From JBGSTR01 sp963707135 (GTDB lineage Bacteria > Pseudomonadota > Gammaproteobacteria > Chromatiales > Chromatiaceae): 64,000 nucleotides of DNA. This document shows positions 42,209 through 50,007 of the stretch, piece by piece (positions within the stretch are counted from its first letter, which is position 1; the number at the start of each line of letters is the position of its first letter). The DNA is taken from positions 7,794 through 71,793 of the forward strand of contig CAVPOY010000034.1 in assembly GCA_963707135.1 (NCBI GenBank), written 5' to 3'. A program made the translations under genes and the position numbers. A model generated the notes under the pieces. It was given only the letters and a program-made list of their open reading frames with translations, did not search any database and was not told the origin of the DNA.

Positions 42209-43479
42209 CAGGCGAAACCCGCCAGCTGACGATGGCGTTGTAGTGGTAATAGCCGTGGCTTCCCTGCCGCGCGACAAGCTCGGACCGCGGCGGCTGCAGC
42301 GTAACCGCTCTCGTCGACGGCGCGGCTGAGCACGACCGCTGGTTCACCGCCCCACTGCCACGGGCGGCGGAAACGCGTCAGACAGGCGGGCAAGACCGGA
42401 TCCTGCAGCTCGGCCGGAGACCAGCTGGCCCCACCATCGGAGGAGACCTCGACCCGGGCGATCCTCCCGGCACCGGACCAGGCCAACCCGCGAATCTCAT
42501 AAGCGCCGGGCCCGGGCAGTTCGAACCCCGGCGACGGATAGGTGATGACGGATTTCGCCTCCATCACGAAGCTGAACTGCCGCGCCCTGCCGTCCGGGAG
42601 CAGGTCGGTGTACTTGGCTGTTTCGAAGCGCGACATCAGGGGCCCCGTCGTCAGGCTGATCCGGCGCAACCATTTCACGTTGGTGATGCCCTCCCACCCC
42701 GGCACCACCAAGCGCACCGGGTACCCGTTCTCCGGCCTGACCCGTTCGCCGTTCTGGTAGAGCGCCACGATAACGTCGTCCAGCACCTTTTCGAGAGGCA
42801 GACTGACCAGCAGCCCCGCCGCGTCGGCGCCGGCGGCGACCAGCCACCTCGCATCGCCCGCAATCCCCGCTTCCTGCAGCAGGGTCCGCAACGGTACGCC
42901 GGTCCACTCGCTCCCGGACACCAGGCCGTGGAAATGCCCTACCCGCGCCTGGATCGGGTCCGGGTGCCAGCCGGCGCTGCTGTTTCCGCCGCACTCGATG
43001 AAACACTGCCGGCTGACGCGGGAATAGCGCAGCAGATGCTCGACAGTCAGTTCCAACGGCCGCTCCACCAGCCCGTCGATGATGAGCCGGTGCCGCTCGG
43101 GGTCGATGTCCGGCACGCCGTTGTGGTGTCGCTCGAAGTGCAGGGGGTTCGGCGTGATGGCGCCGTCGAGGTCGTGCAGCGGTGTCCAGGAAACGCCGTT
43201 ACCAGGCAGACTCGGGCTTGCGGCAACCCAGCGGATGACGCCGTTCTCGTGCGAGGACGGCTGGCCGTAGTTGGAGAACGGGCGCCCCGGCTCCCGCATC
43301 CAGGGCGGCGGGTCCGTTTCCGGCACGCTCTTGTTCATCGCAACAGCGCCGCGCGCCAACAGGGTAGCACCGCCGGCGGCCAGCCCCGCTGCCAGGAAAC
43401 GTCGCCGCCCGTTAGGCGCGTCTTTGGCTGGGTTCTCCGAAGAGGGCAGATCGTCCTGCGGGTTGCGATCAGGGTTCAA
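42180..43479 (-). CDS. soxC: SoxC-type sulfite/sulfane dehydrogenase molybdoenzyme, one frameshift near the 3' end
   Basis: The protein has a twin-arginine signal (NGRRRFLAAGLAAGG) and the sulfite-oxidase fold with the molybdopterin-ligating Cys in SRQCFIECGGNSSAGW, LVVPGWEGITNVKWLRRI and a C-terminal dimer domain (VEVSSDGGASWSPAELQ). At about 42300 the frame changes after DESGY; the next frame gives QPPRSELVARQGSHGYYHYN and then AIVSWRVSPDGSVQHIYL, the true family end at 42180. The 1300-base span is one over a multiple of three. The start is TTG (43477-43479) with GGGAG upstream. It oxidises sulfite or bound sulfane in the periplasm. Confidence 0.85.
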
Positions 43480-43554
43480 TAGTTACTCCCATTACATTGA
43501 TATAATGATATATTTTTATAAGAATGTGCGGGGCTGTTGTAACGCGTGGCGTAC

Positions 43555-43708
43555 CCTCACCCCCGCCCTCTCCCGCCAGCGGGAGAGGGAGAAATCAGAA
43601 GTTCCGTCCATGGAACATCTGGACACAATAGCCTCACCCCCGCCCTCTCCCGCCAGCGGGAGAGGGAGAAATCGGAAGTTCCGTCCATGGAACATCTGAA
43701 CGCAATTG
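43555..43708 (+). repeat. Two tandem 77-bp copies of the dispersed hairpin repeat
   Basis: Each unit has CCTCACCCCCG, the inverted repeat CCCTCTCCCGCCAGCGGGAG AGGG, then AGAAATC and GAAGTTCCGTCCATGGAACA. CCTCAC landmarks are at 43555 and 43632, exactly 77 apart; the copies differ at only a few bases. The same family lies inverted at 35.5 kb. Confidence 0.8.
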
Positions 43709-43781
43709 CCGGCACCCAGCTGCACACCCACTCCCTCGGACCGCGCAGGGTTTGCACCAATCCAGGCGCGCGCGCACGTTC

Positions 43782-43797
43782 TGGCGCGACGCTTGCT
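43782..43797 (+). promoter_or_regulatory. Sigma-54 promoter for the 43.85-kb operon
   Basis: TGGCGCGACGCTTGCT differs from TGGCAC-N5-TTGCW at one base and keeps the GG-N10-GC spacing, 55 bases upstream of the next start codon. Confidence 0.65.
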
Positions 43798-43852
43798 GTC
43801 TCTGCGCAGTCCAATGCCAGCCAACCGTCATTCATAGAGGACGCCTCGAGCG

Positions 43853-44560
43853 ATGAAGCAGAATCACCGATTTGTCGTGCTCCTCGCGGGGTCCCTGCTC
43901 TGTACCCCGGCGCTAACCCAGGCCGCGGAGTCTGCCGCACCGCCGGAGGTGAACGAGGCGCAGCAGCGCGCGTTCATGAACGACGGCCTGAACGGCGTCG
44001 ACAGCGGGGGCGTCCTCAGCTATGACTTCGCCCGAAAGGGCACGGGAGCCGAGTCGATCGCGGACACCGTCGAGCTGAAGGTCACCGCGGTACATGACGA
44101 CGGCCGGCGGGACCTGGCGTTCAATTTCCTGACCGGCCCCAATCACGTTGACTTCCATCCCGCGCGGGCCTTCAAGGGCAACCCGGTAACCATCCACTTC
44201 CTCGAGCGCGACATCCGCGAGATGATCCGGAGTGCCGGCGGCAATCCCGGCTACCTCCGGAATCGCATCCGACGGGCCTTCTCCAACCCGGAGATCCGAC
44301 CGGTCAGGATCGAGGTCGAGGGGCGCACGATCGATGCCGTCGGGATCACACTGACCCCGTTCGCCGACGACGCCGGGGTCGAGGATTCCAAGGCCTTCGT
44401 GAACAAGCGCTACGAGCTGGTTTACTCGGACGCGTTGCCGGGCGGGCTGTATCAAATTCACACCCTGGTCCCGGACGATACCGGGTCAAACGCCCTGATC
44501 GAGGAAACACTGACCTTTCGCGACCTCTCGCCCGCGACTCCACCCGGCACCAAAGACTGA
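43853..44560 (+). CDS. Uncharacterised secreted protein in the quinoprotein relay cluster
   Basis: The 235-residue protein has a signal peptide (cut near LTQAAESA) and a predicted beta-rich body, with FLTGPNHVDFHPARAFKGNP and HFLERDIREMIRSAGGN as its most distinctive parts. It has no cysteines in the mature chain. It is 12 bases upstream of the next small secreted protein and near the SoxYZ-like carrier. I do not recognise the family. Confidence 0.78.
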   Translation: MKQNHRFVVLLAGSLLCTPALTQAAESAAPPEVNEAQQRAFMNDGLNGVDSGGVLSYDFARKGTGAESIADTVELKVTAVHDDGRRDLAFNFLTGPNHVDFHPARAFKGNPVTIHFLERDIREMIRSAGGNPGYLRNRIRRAFSNPEIRPVRIEVEGRTIDAVGITLTPFADDAGVEDSKAFVNKRYELVYSDALPGGLYQIHTLVPDDTGSNALIEETLTFRDLSPATPPGTKD

Positions 44561-44572
44561 GGATTGCTGAAC

Positions 44573-44947
44573 ATGAGATCGAGGAAACAGACCTGCATCG
44601 GCGCCTGCCTGTGGATCGCTCTGGCTAGCGTGGCCGTCGCGGATCCGCTCAGCCCGGATGCCGGCGGCAGGCAGGGCTACCCGACATCCGTACTGGCCGA
44701 CTATGTGATCGGCTGCCTGTTGGCCAATGGCACGAACCCCGAAACGTTGCAGAAGTGCTCCTGCAGCATCGATTTCATCGCCGAGTCGATCCCGTATGAC
44801 GAATATGTCAGGGTCGAGACGCTCATGCGGCTCCAGCAGCTCGAGGGCGTCGGGCGCAACGCCGTCTACAAGAGTTCCGCCTGGTCGAACGCGGCGGTCA
44901 CCCGCTTCAAGGAGATTCAGGCCGAATCGACACTTCGCTGCTTCTGA
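44573..44947 (+). CDS. Small secreted Cys-containing protein of quinoprotein dehydrogenase clusters
   Basis: The 124-residue protein has a signal peptide (cut near VAVADPLS) and a conserved-looking core YVIGCLLANG, CSCSIDFIAESIPYDEYV and terminal LRCF, with four mature cysteines that could form two disulfides. Similar small proteins accompany PQQ dehydrogenase genes elsewhere, from memory. AGGA lies 9 bases before the chosen ATG; an upstream TTG would add three residues. No biochemical role is known to me. Confidence 0.75.
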   Translation: MRSRKQTCIGACLWIALASVAVADPLSPDAGGRQGYPTSVLADYVIGCLLANGTNPETLQKCSCSIDFIAESIPYDEYVRVETLMRLQQLEGVGRNAVYKSSAWSNAAVTRFKEIQAESTLRCF

Positions 44948-44972
44948 GGGCGGGGGCAGGGGCTGAACACGA

Positions 44973-45836
44973 TTATCGCGCGTCGGGACCGATCGCCGCG
45001 GCCACATCGAAGCTCTGCTCGAACTGCCGTCCCTGCGAATCGGTAACCCGAACGCTAAGCTCGCCGCTGGCCTCCGGGACCAGGTTGAAGCGCACACTCG
45101 GGTCCTCGCTGATCGATATATCGGAATCGACGCTGAACAGCGGCTCCCCCTGGTAAGAAACCTCAATCGTTTTTACGAAGTCCGCCGGTATGAACTGGCG
45201 GGACACCTGGTCGAACTGCAGGCCGGAATTGTTCGGGTGCCTGATGAGTATCTGGGCGATGAGCGGATTTCCGACTCTGGGCTGGTCCGGAAGCAACAGC
45301 TTCATCCTCCCTCGCTGCGCCTCGGCGGCGGCCGGGTCCTTCAGAGACGGCGCCGAGCAACCGCCCGATGCCTTTACGAAGTTGGAGGCCATGAACAGGC
45401 CACCGTCGCTGGTCTCGGCGATCGCGCGCACATGCGTATAGGCGTTGACCCGGACCCGCGTCGAAAGGCTTTCCCAGGCCTGGCTTCCGGGAAAGCGGAA
45501 CACGGCCGCCACCGGCGACGGGTTCATGTCGATGACGAGATAGACCTTGGAGATGAAACGATCCGGCGTCTGGGCGACCAACGACCGGATGTCGACCGGG
45601 ACGACCGCGGCATCCATCGCGCGGTACGGGGTCTCGAGCCCAATCACGCCCGCCCCGTCCCGGACCTCACGGTCGCCGAACAGGTTGGACCTGATCTCGT
45701 CCCAGCGGGCGTCCTCCGCGCCCGCCGCGGCGGGTTGGGAAACGGCCGGCAGCGCCGCGGCCACAAGCAGGAAGGCCAGGGCCGCGAGGCGCCGCCCATT
45801 GAACAAGGTATGTGCCTTTGTTGAAACAGATGTCAT
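44973..45836 (-). CDS. Quinoprotein dehydrogenase-associated SoxYZ-like carrier protein
   Basis: The 287-residue protein has a signal peptide and fuses a SoxY-like half (with ASGGCSAPSLKD, the Cys corresponding to the SoxY carrier thiol) to a SoxZ-like half (LIRHPNNSGLQFDQVSRQFI, VRFNLVPEASGELSVRVTDS). This fused form is known only beside PQQ dehydrogenases and a zinc metallohydrolase, the so-called quinoprotein relay. Here the GGCGG terminus of SoxY is internal rather than C-terminal. The metallohydrolase gene lies upstream in the same direction. Confidence 0.88.
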   Translation of the reverse strand: MTSVSTKAHTLFNGRRLAALAFLLVAAALPAVSQPAAAGAEDARWDEIRSNLFGDREVRDGAGVIGLETPYRAMDAAVVPVDIRSLVAQTPDRFISKVYLVIDMNPSPVAAVFRFPGSQAWESLSTRVRVNAYTHVRAIAETSDGGLFMASNFVKASGGCSAPSLKDPAAAEAQRGRMKLLLPDQPRVGNPLIAQILIRHPNNSGLQFDQVSRQFIPADFVKTIEVSYQGEPLFSVDSDISISEDPSVRFNLVPEASGELSVRVTDSQGRQFEQSFDVAAAIGPDAR

Positions 45837-46038
45837 GGTCGTAGCTCAGGGTTGAGACAGATTCGACAAGAACCGGATGAACGGCCGGGCCGTCCGCGTT
45901 GCCTGGGTGGTTCCGGACCCGGCGCCGCATAGCGCGCCGGGCTGCGGCCAGCCACCATTCTCCCTCTGGGATTAGAGTGCCGTCCCGGCATCCGGCTCCC
46001 GTTCGTAACCACTCGGTTACTGGACGAACGCGCACGAG

Positions 46039-46983
46039 TCATTCCCACTCGAGCTCCACGAAGGCGGCCGTCACGTTTCGGCCGTTGTAGTCGTCGAACA
46101 GCAGCCAGTTCGGCGCTTCCGCGCGCCCCACGGTGTTCACCGCATCCTGTATCGTCCCGCGCCGCTGGATGACCTCGCGAACACCGTTCGCCACGGCCTG
46201 GAAATACTGACGTTGGGCCGCTATCGCGGCCCGCCAGTCGTCCTGCACCGGCCCATGACCGGGGACGGCCCGACTCGCGTCGGCCAGGACGAGGTCATCC
46301 ATCACCCGCAACCAACCAAGCAGGCTTCCGTCCAACGCCGGCGTGCGGTCGACGAACAGCAGATCGGAGAGCCAGAGTGTTCCCGTCTGCCGGTCGAACA
46401 CGCTGAGGTCGTTGTTGGTGTGGGCGGTCGGGAACGCCTGCAGCTCGAGCACCCGTCCGCCAAGGTCGACCTCCCGCCGGTCCGACACCGAGGACGTCGG
46501 CAGCACCACCCGCGTCCCGTCCGCGGCGGCGCCCAGGTCCGCGCGGATGCGCTCCAGGTAGAAGTCACGACGATCCGCCAGGGCAGCAGCCAGGTTCGCG
46601 TGACCGATGATCTCCGGAGAGTCCTCGTCGAAGGCGGCCGTGCCCAGAACATGATCCGGATGCATGTGGGTCAGGATCAGGTAGGCGATCGGCAGGTCGG
46701 TCACGCGGCGCACGGCCCGCCGTAGCGCCGCGCCCTCGCGGAGGCTGCCCCCGGTGTCTATGACGGCGACTCGCTCGCTTCCGACGATGAAGCCGACGTT
46801 CGCGATAGCGCCGCCATTGGCCGCCGAGGCCTCCTGCTGGGCGCCCTCATGCAGGAACACCCCTGGCGCTATCTCGGCCACGGGAAGCGTCTCTGGCAGC
46901 CCGTATGCGCCCCAGGCAAGCTGCGCCAGGATCATCGCCGAGAGGATCCGGATTCCCGGGTAGCGGCGGCGATGCATCAGCAA
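46039..46983 (-). CDS. Quinoprotein relay system zinc metallohydrolase (MBL fold)
   Basis: The 314-residue protein has an export signal and the metallo-beta-lactamase motif LILTHMHPDHVLG, with VAVIDTGGSLREG before it, the downstream His in FPTAHTNNDLSVF and the Asp in LWLSDLLFVD, and AVPGHGPVQDDW. This matches the quinoprotein relay zinc metallohydrolase family found with SoxYZ-like carriers. It presumably acts on the carrier's thiol-bound group in the periplasm. Substrate unknown. Confidence 0.87.
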   Translation of the reverse strand: MLMHRRRYPGIRILSAMILAQLAWGAYGLPETLPVAEIAPGVFLHEGAQQEASAANGGAIANVGFIVGSERVAVIDTGGSLREGAALRRAVRRVTDLPIAYLILTHMHPDHVLGTAAFDEDSPEIIGHANLAAALADRRDFYLERIRADLGAAADGTRVVLPTSSVSDRREVDLGGRVLELQAFPTAHTNNDLSVFDRQTGTLWLSDLLFVDRTPALDGSLLGWLRVMDDLVLADASRAVPGHGPVQDDWRAAIAAQRQYFQAVANGVREVIQRRGTIQDAVNTVGRAEAPNWLLFDDYNGRNVTAAFVELEWE

Positions 46984-47019
46984 TGGCAGTCCTCCAGAGC
47001 GGAACGCGAGTTGGCGTGC

Positions 47020-47035
47020 TGGCCCGCGTCTTGCT
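47020..47035 (+). promoter_or_regulatory. Sigma-54 promoter for the NitT/TauT-type ABC operon
   Basis: TGGCCCGCGTCTTGCT has TGGC-N7-TTGC exactly and correct GG-N10-GC spacing, 154 bases upstream of the substrate-binding protein start. Confidence 0.6.
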
Positions 47036-47096
47036 GACCCCGTCTGGGCGAAGCGCGAAACGCACCGACCGCCGGACGCCCCTGAGCCACGGCGGC

Positions 47097-47112
47097 AGCA
47101 AGAGACGGGCCA
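47097..47112 (-). promoter_or_regulatory. Sigma-54 promoter for the metallohydrolase/SoxYZ-like operon
   Basis: Minus-strand TGGCCCGTCTCTTGCT has TGGC-N7-TTGC exactly, 113 bases upstream of the metallohydrolase start. It is strikingly similar to the rightward site at 47020, and the two transcripts would overlap. Confidence 0.6.
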
Positions 47113-47189
47113 TGGGCCACGATGGTTCGATCCAGCGCGCGGCGCCGTCGGCCGCCCACGAACCGTCCCTGGGCCTACGGGGAGTGCTC

Positions 47190-48221
47190 ATGCCACTCAT
47201 CCAAGACTTCAGAACACCACCCCGTCGCCGCACCGGCGCCCGGCGCGCGGTCGTCTCGATCGCCTTGGCGCTGTTGGCACTGCTCCTGTCGGGTGGCGCG
47301 GCGGTCGGTGCCGGCGATACGGTACGAATCGCCGTGCTCAAGTTCGGGACCGCCAGCTGGGCGCTCGACATCATCAAACGTCGGGGCCTCGATCGGGCCG
47401 AGGGCTTCGAGCTCGTGGTGACCGAGCTCGCGGGCACCCAGGCAACCCTGGTCGCGCTCCAGTCCGGCGACGTAGACATCGCCGTCAGCGACTGGATGTG
47501 GGTGGCGCGCCAGCGAGCGGAAGGCCGGCCATTCAGCTTCGTACCCTACTCGACCGCCACGGGTGCACTGGTGGTCCCCCCGGGCTCCGGGGTCGCCTCG
47601 CTCGCGGACCTAAAGGGCAAGCGGCTCGGCGTCGCCGGCGGCCCGCTCGACAAAAGCTGGCTGCTGCTTCGAGCCCTTTCGCTGAAGCAGGGGGGCGAGG
47701 ACCTGGCAACCCGGGTCGAGCCGGTATTCGCGGCCCCGCCGCTGCTGAACGAGGAGCTCGCGCAGGGCCGTATCGACGCGGTTCTGAACTACTGGCCCTA
47801 TGCGGCTCGCCTGGTTGCCGCGGGGATGTCGCCTGTGCTCGAGGTAAGCGACGCGCGCGTCGAATTGGGGGTGGGATCGGAGCTGCCCATGGTCGGTTAT
47901 GTCTTCGACGAGCGCTGGGCGCAGGGCAATCGGGAAAGGCTGCTGGCGTTTTTCCGGGCGGTGGGCTCGGCCCAGGAGCTTTTGCTGCGCTCGGACGACG
48001 AGTGGGCCGAGGTGCGGCCGCTGATGGGGGCCGCCGACCAGGCCACCTTCGAGGCCCTTCGGGACGGGTACCGCAGGGGTATCCCGCGCAAGTGGGGTGA
48101 GGCGGAACGCGCCGACGCCGCGCGGATCTTTCTGATCCTGCGCGAACTCGGCGGGGACCGGCTCGTCGGCTCCGCGACGGAGCTTCCGCCGGGGACCTTC
48201 TGGCCCGCGGTCTCCTACTGA
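47190..48221 (+). CDS. NitT/TauT-type ABC transporter substrate-binding protein
   Basis: The 343-residue protein has a long signal peptide with an Arg-rich start and core VVSIALALLALLLSGG. It then shows the SsuA/TauA-like binding fold: RIAVLKFGTASWALDIIKRR, LQSGDVDIAVSDWMWVARQR, LKGKRLGVAGGPLDKSW and RIDAVLNYWPYAARLVAAG. GGAG sits 6 bases before ATG. It leads an operon with a permease and an ATPase. The ligand cannot be read from sequence; sulfonates or nitrate are typical for the family, but the site next to quinoprotein genes is not. Confidence 0.85.
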   Translation: MPLIQDFRTPPRRRTGARRAVVSIALALLALLLSGGAAVGAGDTVRIAVLKFGTASWALDIIKRRGLDRAEGFELVVTELAGTQATLVALQSGDVDIAVSDWMWVARQRAEGRPFSFVPYSTATGALVVPPGSGVASLADLKGKRLGVAGGPLDKSWLLLRALSLKQGGEDLATRVEPVFAAPPLLNEELAQGRIDAVLNYWPYAARLVAAGMSPVLEVSDARVELGVGSELPMVGYVFDERWAQGNRERLLAFFRAVGSAQELLLRSDDEWAEVRPLMGAADQATFEALRDGYRRGIPRKWGEAERADAARIFLILRELGGDRLVGSATELPPGTFWPAVSY

Positions 48222-48228
48222 GCGGCCC

Positions 48229-48978
48229 TTGCCGACGTTGCGCCCGGCGGCCCTGCGCCTCGTCTCCGCGCTGGGGCTGATCCTCCTCTGGCAACTGGCG
48301 TCCTGGTGGTCGCACAGCAGCCTGCTGCCCTCGCCGGCCGAGGTGCTTGCGCTGGCCTGGAGGGACACGCTGGACGGCGAGCTGCCCCGACATCTGACCG
48401 CGACGCTCCGGCGGGTAGCCATAGCCTTCTTTCTGGCGATGACCATCGGGAGCGCGATCGGCGTCGCCATGGGCCGCTGGCGAGGAGCCGACCTGCTGCT
48501 CGACCCCTGGCTGATCCTGCTCCTCAATGTACCGGCGCTGGTGACCATCATCCTCTGCTACGTCTGGTTCGGGCTCGGGGAGGCGGCCGCCATTCTCGCC
48601 ATTACGATAAACAAGGTGCCCAACGTCGTCGTGACCCTGCGGGAGGGGGCGCGAACGCTCGATCGGGACTACCTTGAAATGGCGCGCAGCTACCGGCTCG
48701 GCCGGCGCAAAACCTGGATCCATGTGATCCTGCCCCAACTACTGCCGTTTTTCGCGGTCGCGGCCCGCTCCGGGATCGCCTTGATATGGAAGGTCGTGCT
48801 GGTGGTGGAGCTGCTCGGGCGCAACGACGGCGTGGGATTTCAACTGCACCTGTTTTTTCAGCTGTTCGACGTCGCCGGAATCCTGGCCTACAGCCTCGCC
48901 TTCGTCCTGATCATGCTGGTGGTCGAATATGCCGTCCTTCAACCCCTGGAGCGCTCGGCCAACCGCTGGCGGGACTAG
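48229..48978 (+). CDS. NitT/TauT-type ABC transporter permease
   Basis: The 249-residue protein has six membrane segments and the BPD-transport signature around EMARSYRLGRRKTWIHVILP (EAA loop). The start is TTG (48229-48231), 7 bases after the binding-protein stop; no better codon is in frame at the family N-terminus LRLVSALGLILLWQLASW. It forms the channel with the next gene's ATPase. Confidence 0.86.
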   Translation: MPTLRPAALRLVSALGLILLWQLASWWSHSSLLPSPAEVLALAWRDTLDGELPRHLTATLRRVAIAFFLAMTIGSAIGVAMGRWRGADLLLDPWLILLLNVPALVTIILCYVWFGLGEAAAILAITINKVPNVVVTLREGARTLDRDYLEMARSYRLGRRKTWIHVILPQLLPFFAVAARSGIALIWKVVLVVELLGRNDGVGFQLHLFFQLFDVAGILAYSLAFVLIMLVVEYAVLQPLERSANRWRD

Positions 48979-48982
48979 TCAT

Positions 48983-49780
48983 TTGATCGGCGAGAAAGAA
49001 CGGCAGGAGCGCATCCTCGAGGTCAGGATCGCCGAGAAGCGCTTCGCTGACCCGGCGTCGGGCCGGGAGCGGCGGATACTCGCCGACCTGCGCTTCGATC
49101 TGCGCCGGGGCGAGTTCGTCGCGGTCGTCGGGCCGTCGGGCTGCGGCAAGAGCACCCTGCTGCATCTGATCGCCGGACTGGACACGGCCTTCGACGGCCG
49201 GGTCCACTGGTTGGGCGCGGACGCCGGTGCCAGGCCGCGACTCGGCTACGTCTTCCAGACCCCCCGCCTGCTGCCCTGGCTCAATGTTCGCGACAACATC
49301 GCCCTGGTCCTGGACCAGCCATCCCGACACCGGGAGCGGATCGACGCGCTCATCCGGGCGATGGGGCTCGCGGACTTCGGGCACTTCCATCCCCACCGGC
49401 TTTCGGTCGGCATGCAGCGTCGGGCGGCGCTCGCGCGCGCCTTCGTCACCGAGCCCGGTCTACTGCTCATGGACGAGCCCTTCGTGTCGCTGGACGCCCC
49501 GACGGCGAACCAGCTCCGCCGGTTGCTGCTGGATGTCTGGGACAGGTACCGATCCACGGTCGTCTTCGTCACCCACGACCTGCGCGAGGCCACGACACTG
49601 GCTGACCGGATCCTTTTCATGTCCGCATGTCCGGCCGCGATCGTGGCCGAGGAGCCCGTCGGGGTTGACCGGGACCGGCGGAGCCTCGAATCGGCGCTCG
49701 AGAAGCGCTACCTGGAGCTCGACCGGCTGTTCCGGCGGCTCTACCCCGCGCAGGAGGGCGCAACGCCGAGCCCGCGCTAG
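48983..49780 (+). CDS. NitT/TauT-type ABC transporter ATPase
   Basis: This 265-residue ATPase has Walker A VGPSGCGKSTLLHL, Q-loop YVFQTPRLLPW, signature LSVGMQRRAALARAF (an unusual VGMQ for GGQ), Walker B LLLMDEPFVSLD and switch His in FVTHDLREATTLAD. I chose TTG 48983, 4 bases after the permease stop; an ATG at 48929 is in frame but would overlap the permease by 50 bases. It powers the NitT/TauT-type importer. Confidence 0.84.
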   Translation: MIGEKERQERILEVRIAEKRFADPASGRERRILADLRFDLRRGEFVAVVGPSGCGKSTLLHLIAGLDTAFDGRVHWLGADAGARPRLGYVFQTPRLLPWLNVRDNIALVLDQPSRHRERIDALIRAMGLADFGHFHPHRLSVGMQRRAALARAFVTEPGLLLMDEPFVSLDAPTANQLRRLLLDVWDRYRSTVVFVTHDLREATTLADRILFMSACPAAIVAEEPVGVDRDRRSLESALEKRYLELDRLFRRLYPAQEGATPSPR

Positions 49781-49814
49781 CGGCGACACCGCTTCGCGAG
49801 GACGTCGCGAGCCT

Positions 49815-49954
49815 GTGTCACTCTCTCGGCACAGGGACGCCGGCCGGTGCGCGGAATCTGGAACACAGCGCCGCGGGTCTGGTGAGCGGCGGCTCTGCCG
49901 AGGCGGAGACCGGCTAGACGCCCCGCTCCGCCGCCGGGTGGCACATATTTCGCG
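49815..49954 (+). promoter_or_regulatory. Possible sigma-54 control region for the PepSY gene
   Basis: GTGTCAC at 49815-49821 with an imperfect CGGCACAG partner is followed by TGGCACATATTTCGC at 49939-49953, which has GG-N10-GC but TCGC for TTGC. The spacing resembles pqqA. The upstream part can also fold as a CCTGTG/CACAGG hairpin, so this is weaker than the other sites. Confidence 0.35.
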
Positions 49955-50007
49955 TCCTCCCTTCAGATCAAATGCGAATTCGGCGAGTGTTGCCTGAGGA
50001 GATTCCC

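Larger units (their letters stand above)
43480..43852. other. Gene-free region with tandem repeats and a sigma-54 promoter
   Basis: An AT-rich stretch (43490-43530) suited to a sigma-70 promoter for leftward soxC is followed by two 77-bp repeats (43555-43708) and a rightward sigma-54 promoter (43782-43797). No gene is seen. Confidence 0.55.

Noticed and set aside
43555..43708. A CRISPR array
   Set aside because: Only two 77-bp units abut with no spacers; each contains an internal hairpin and the family is dispersed.
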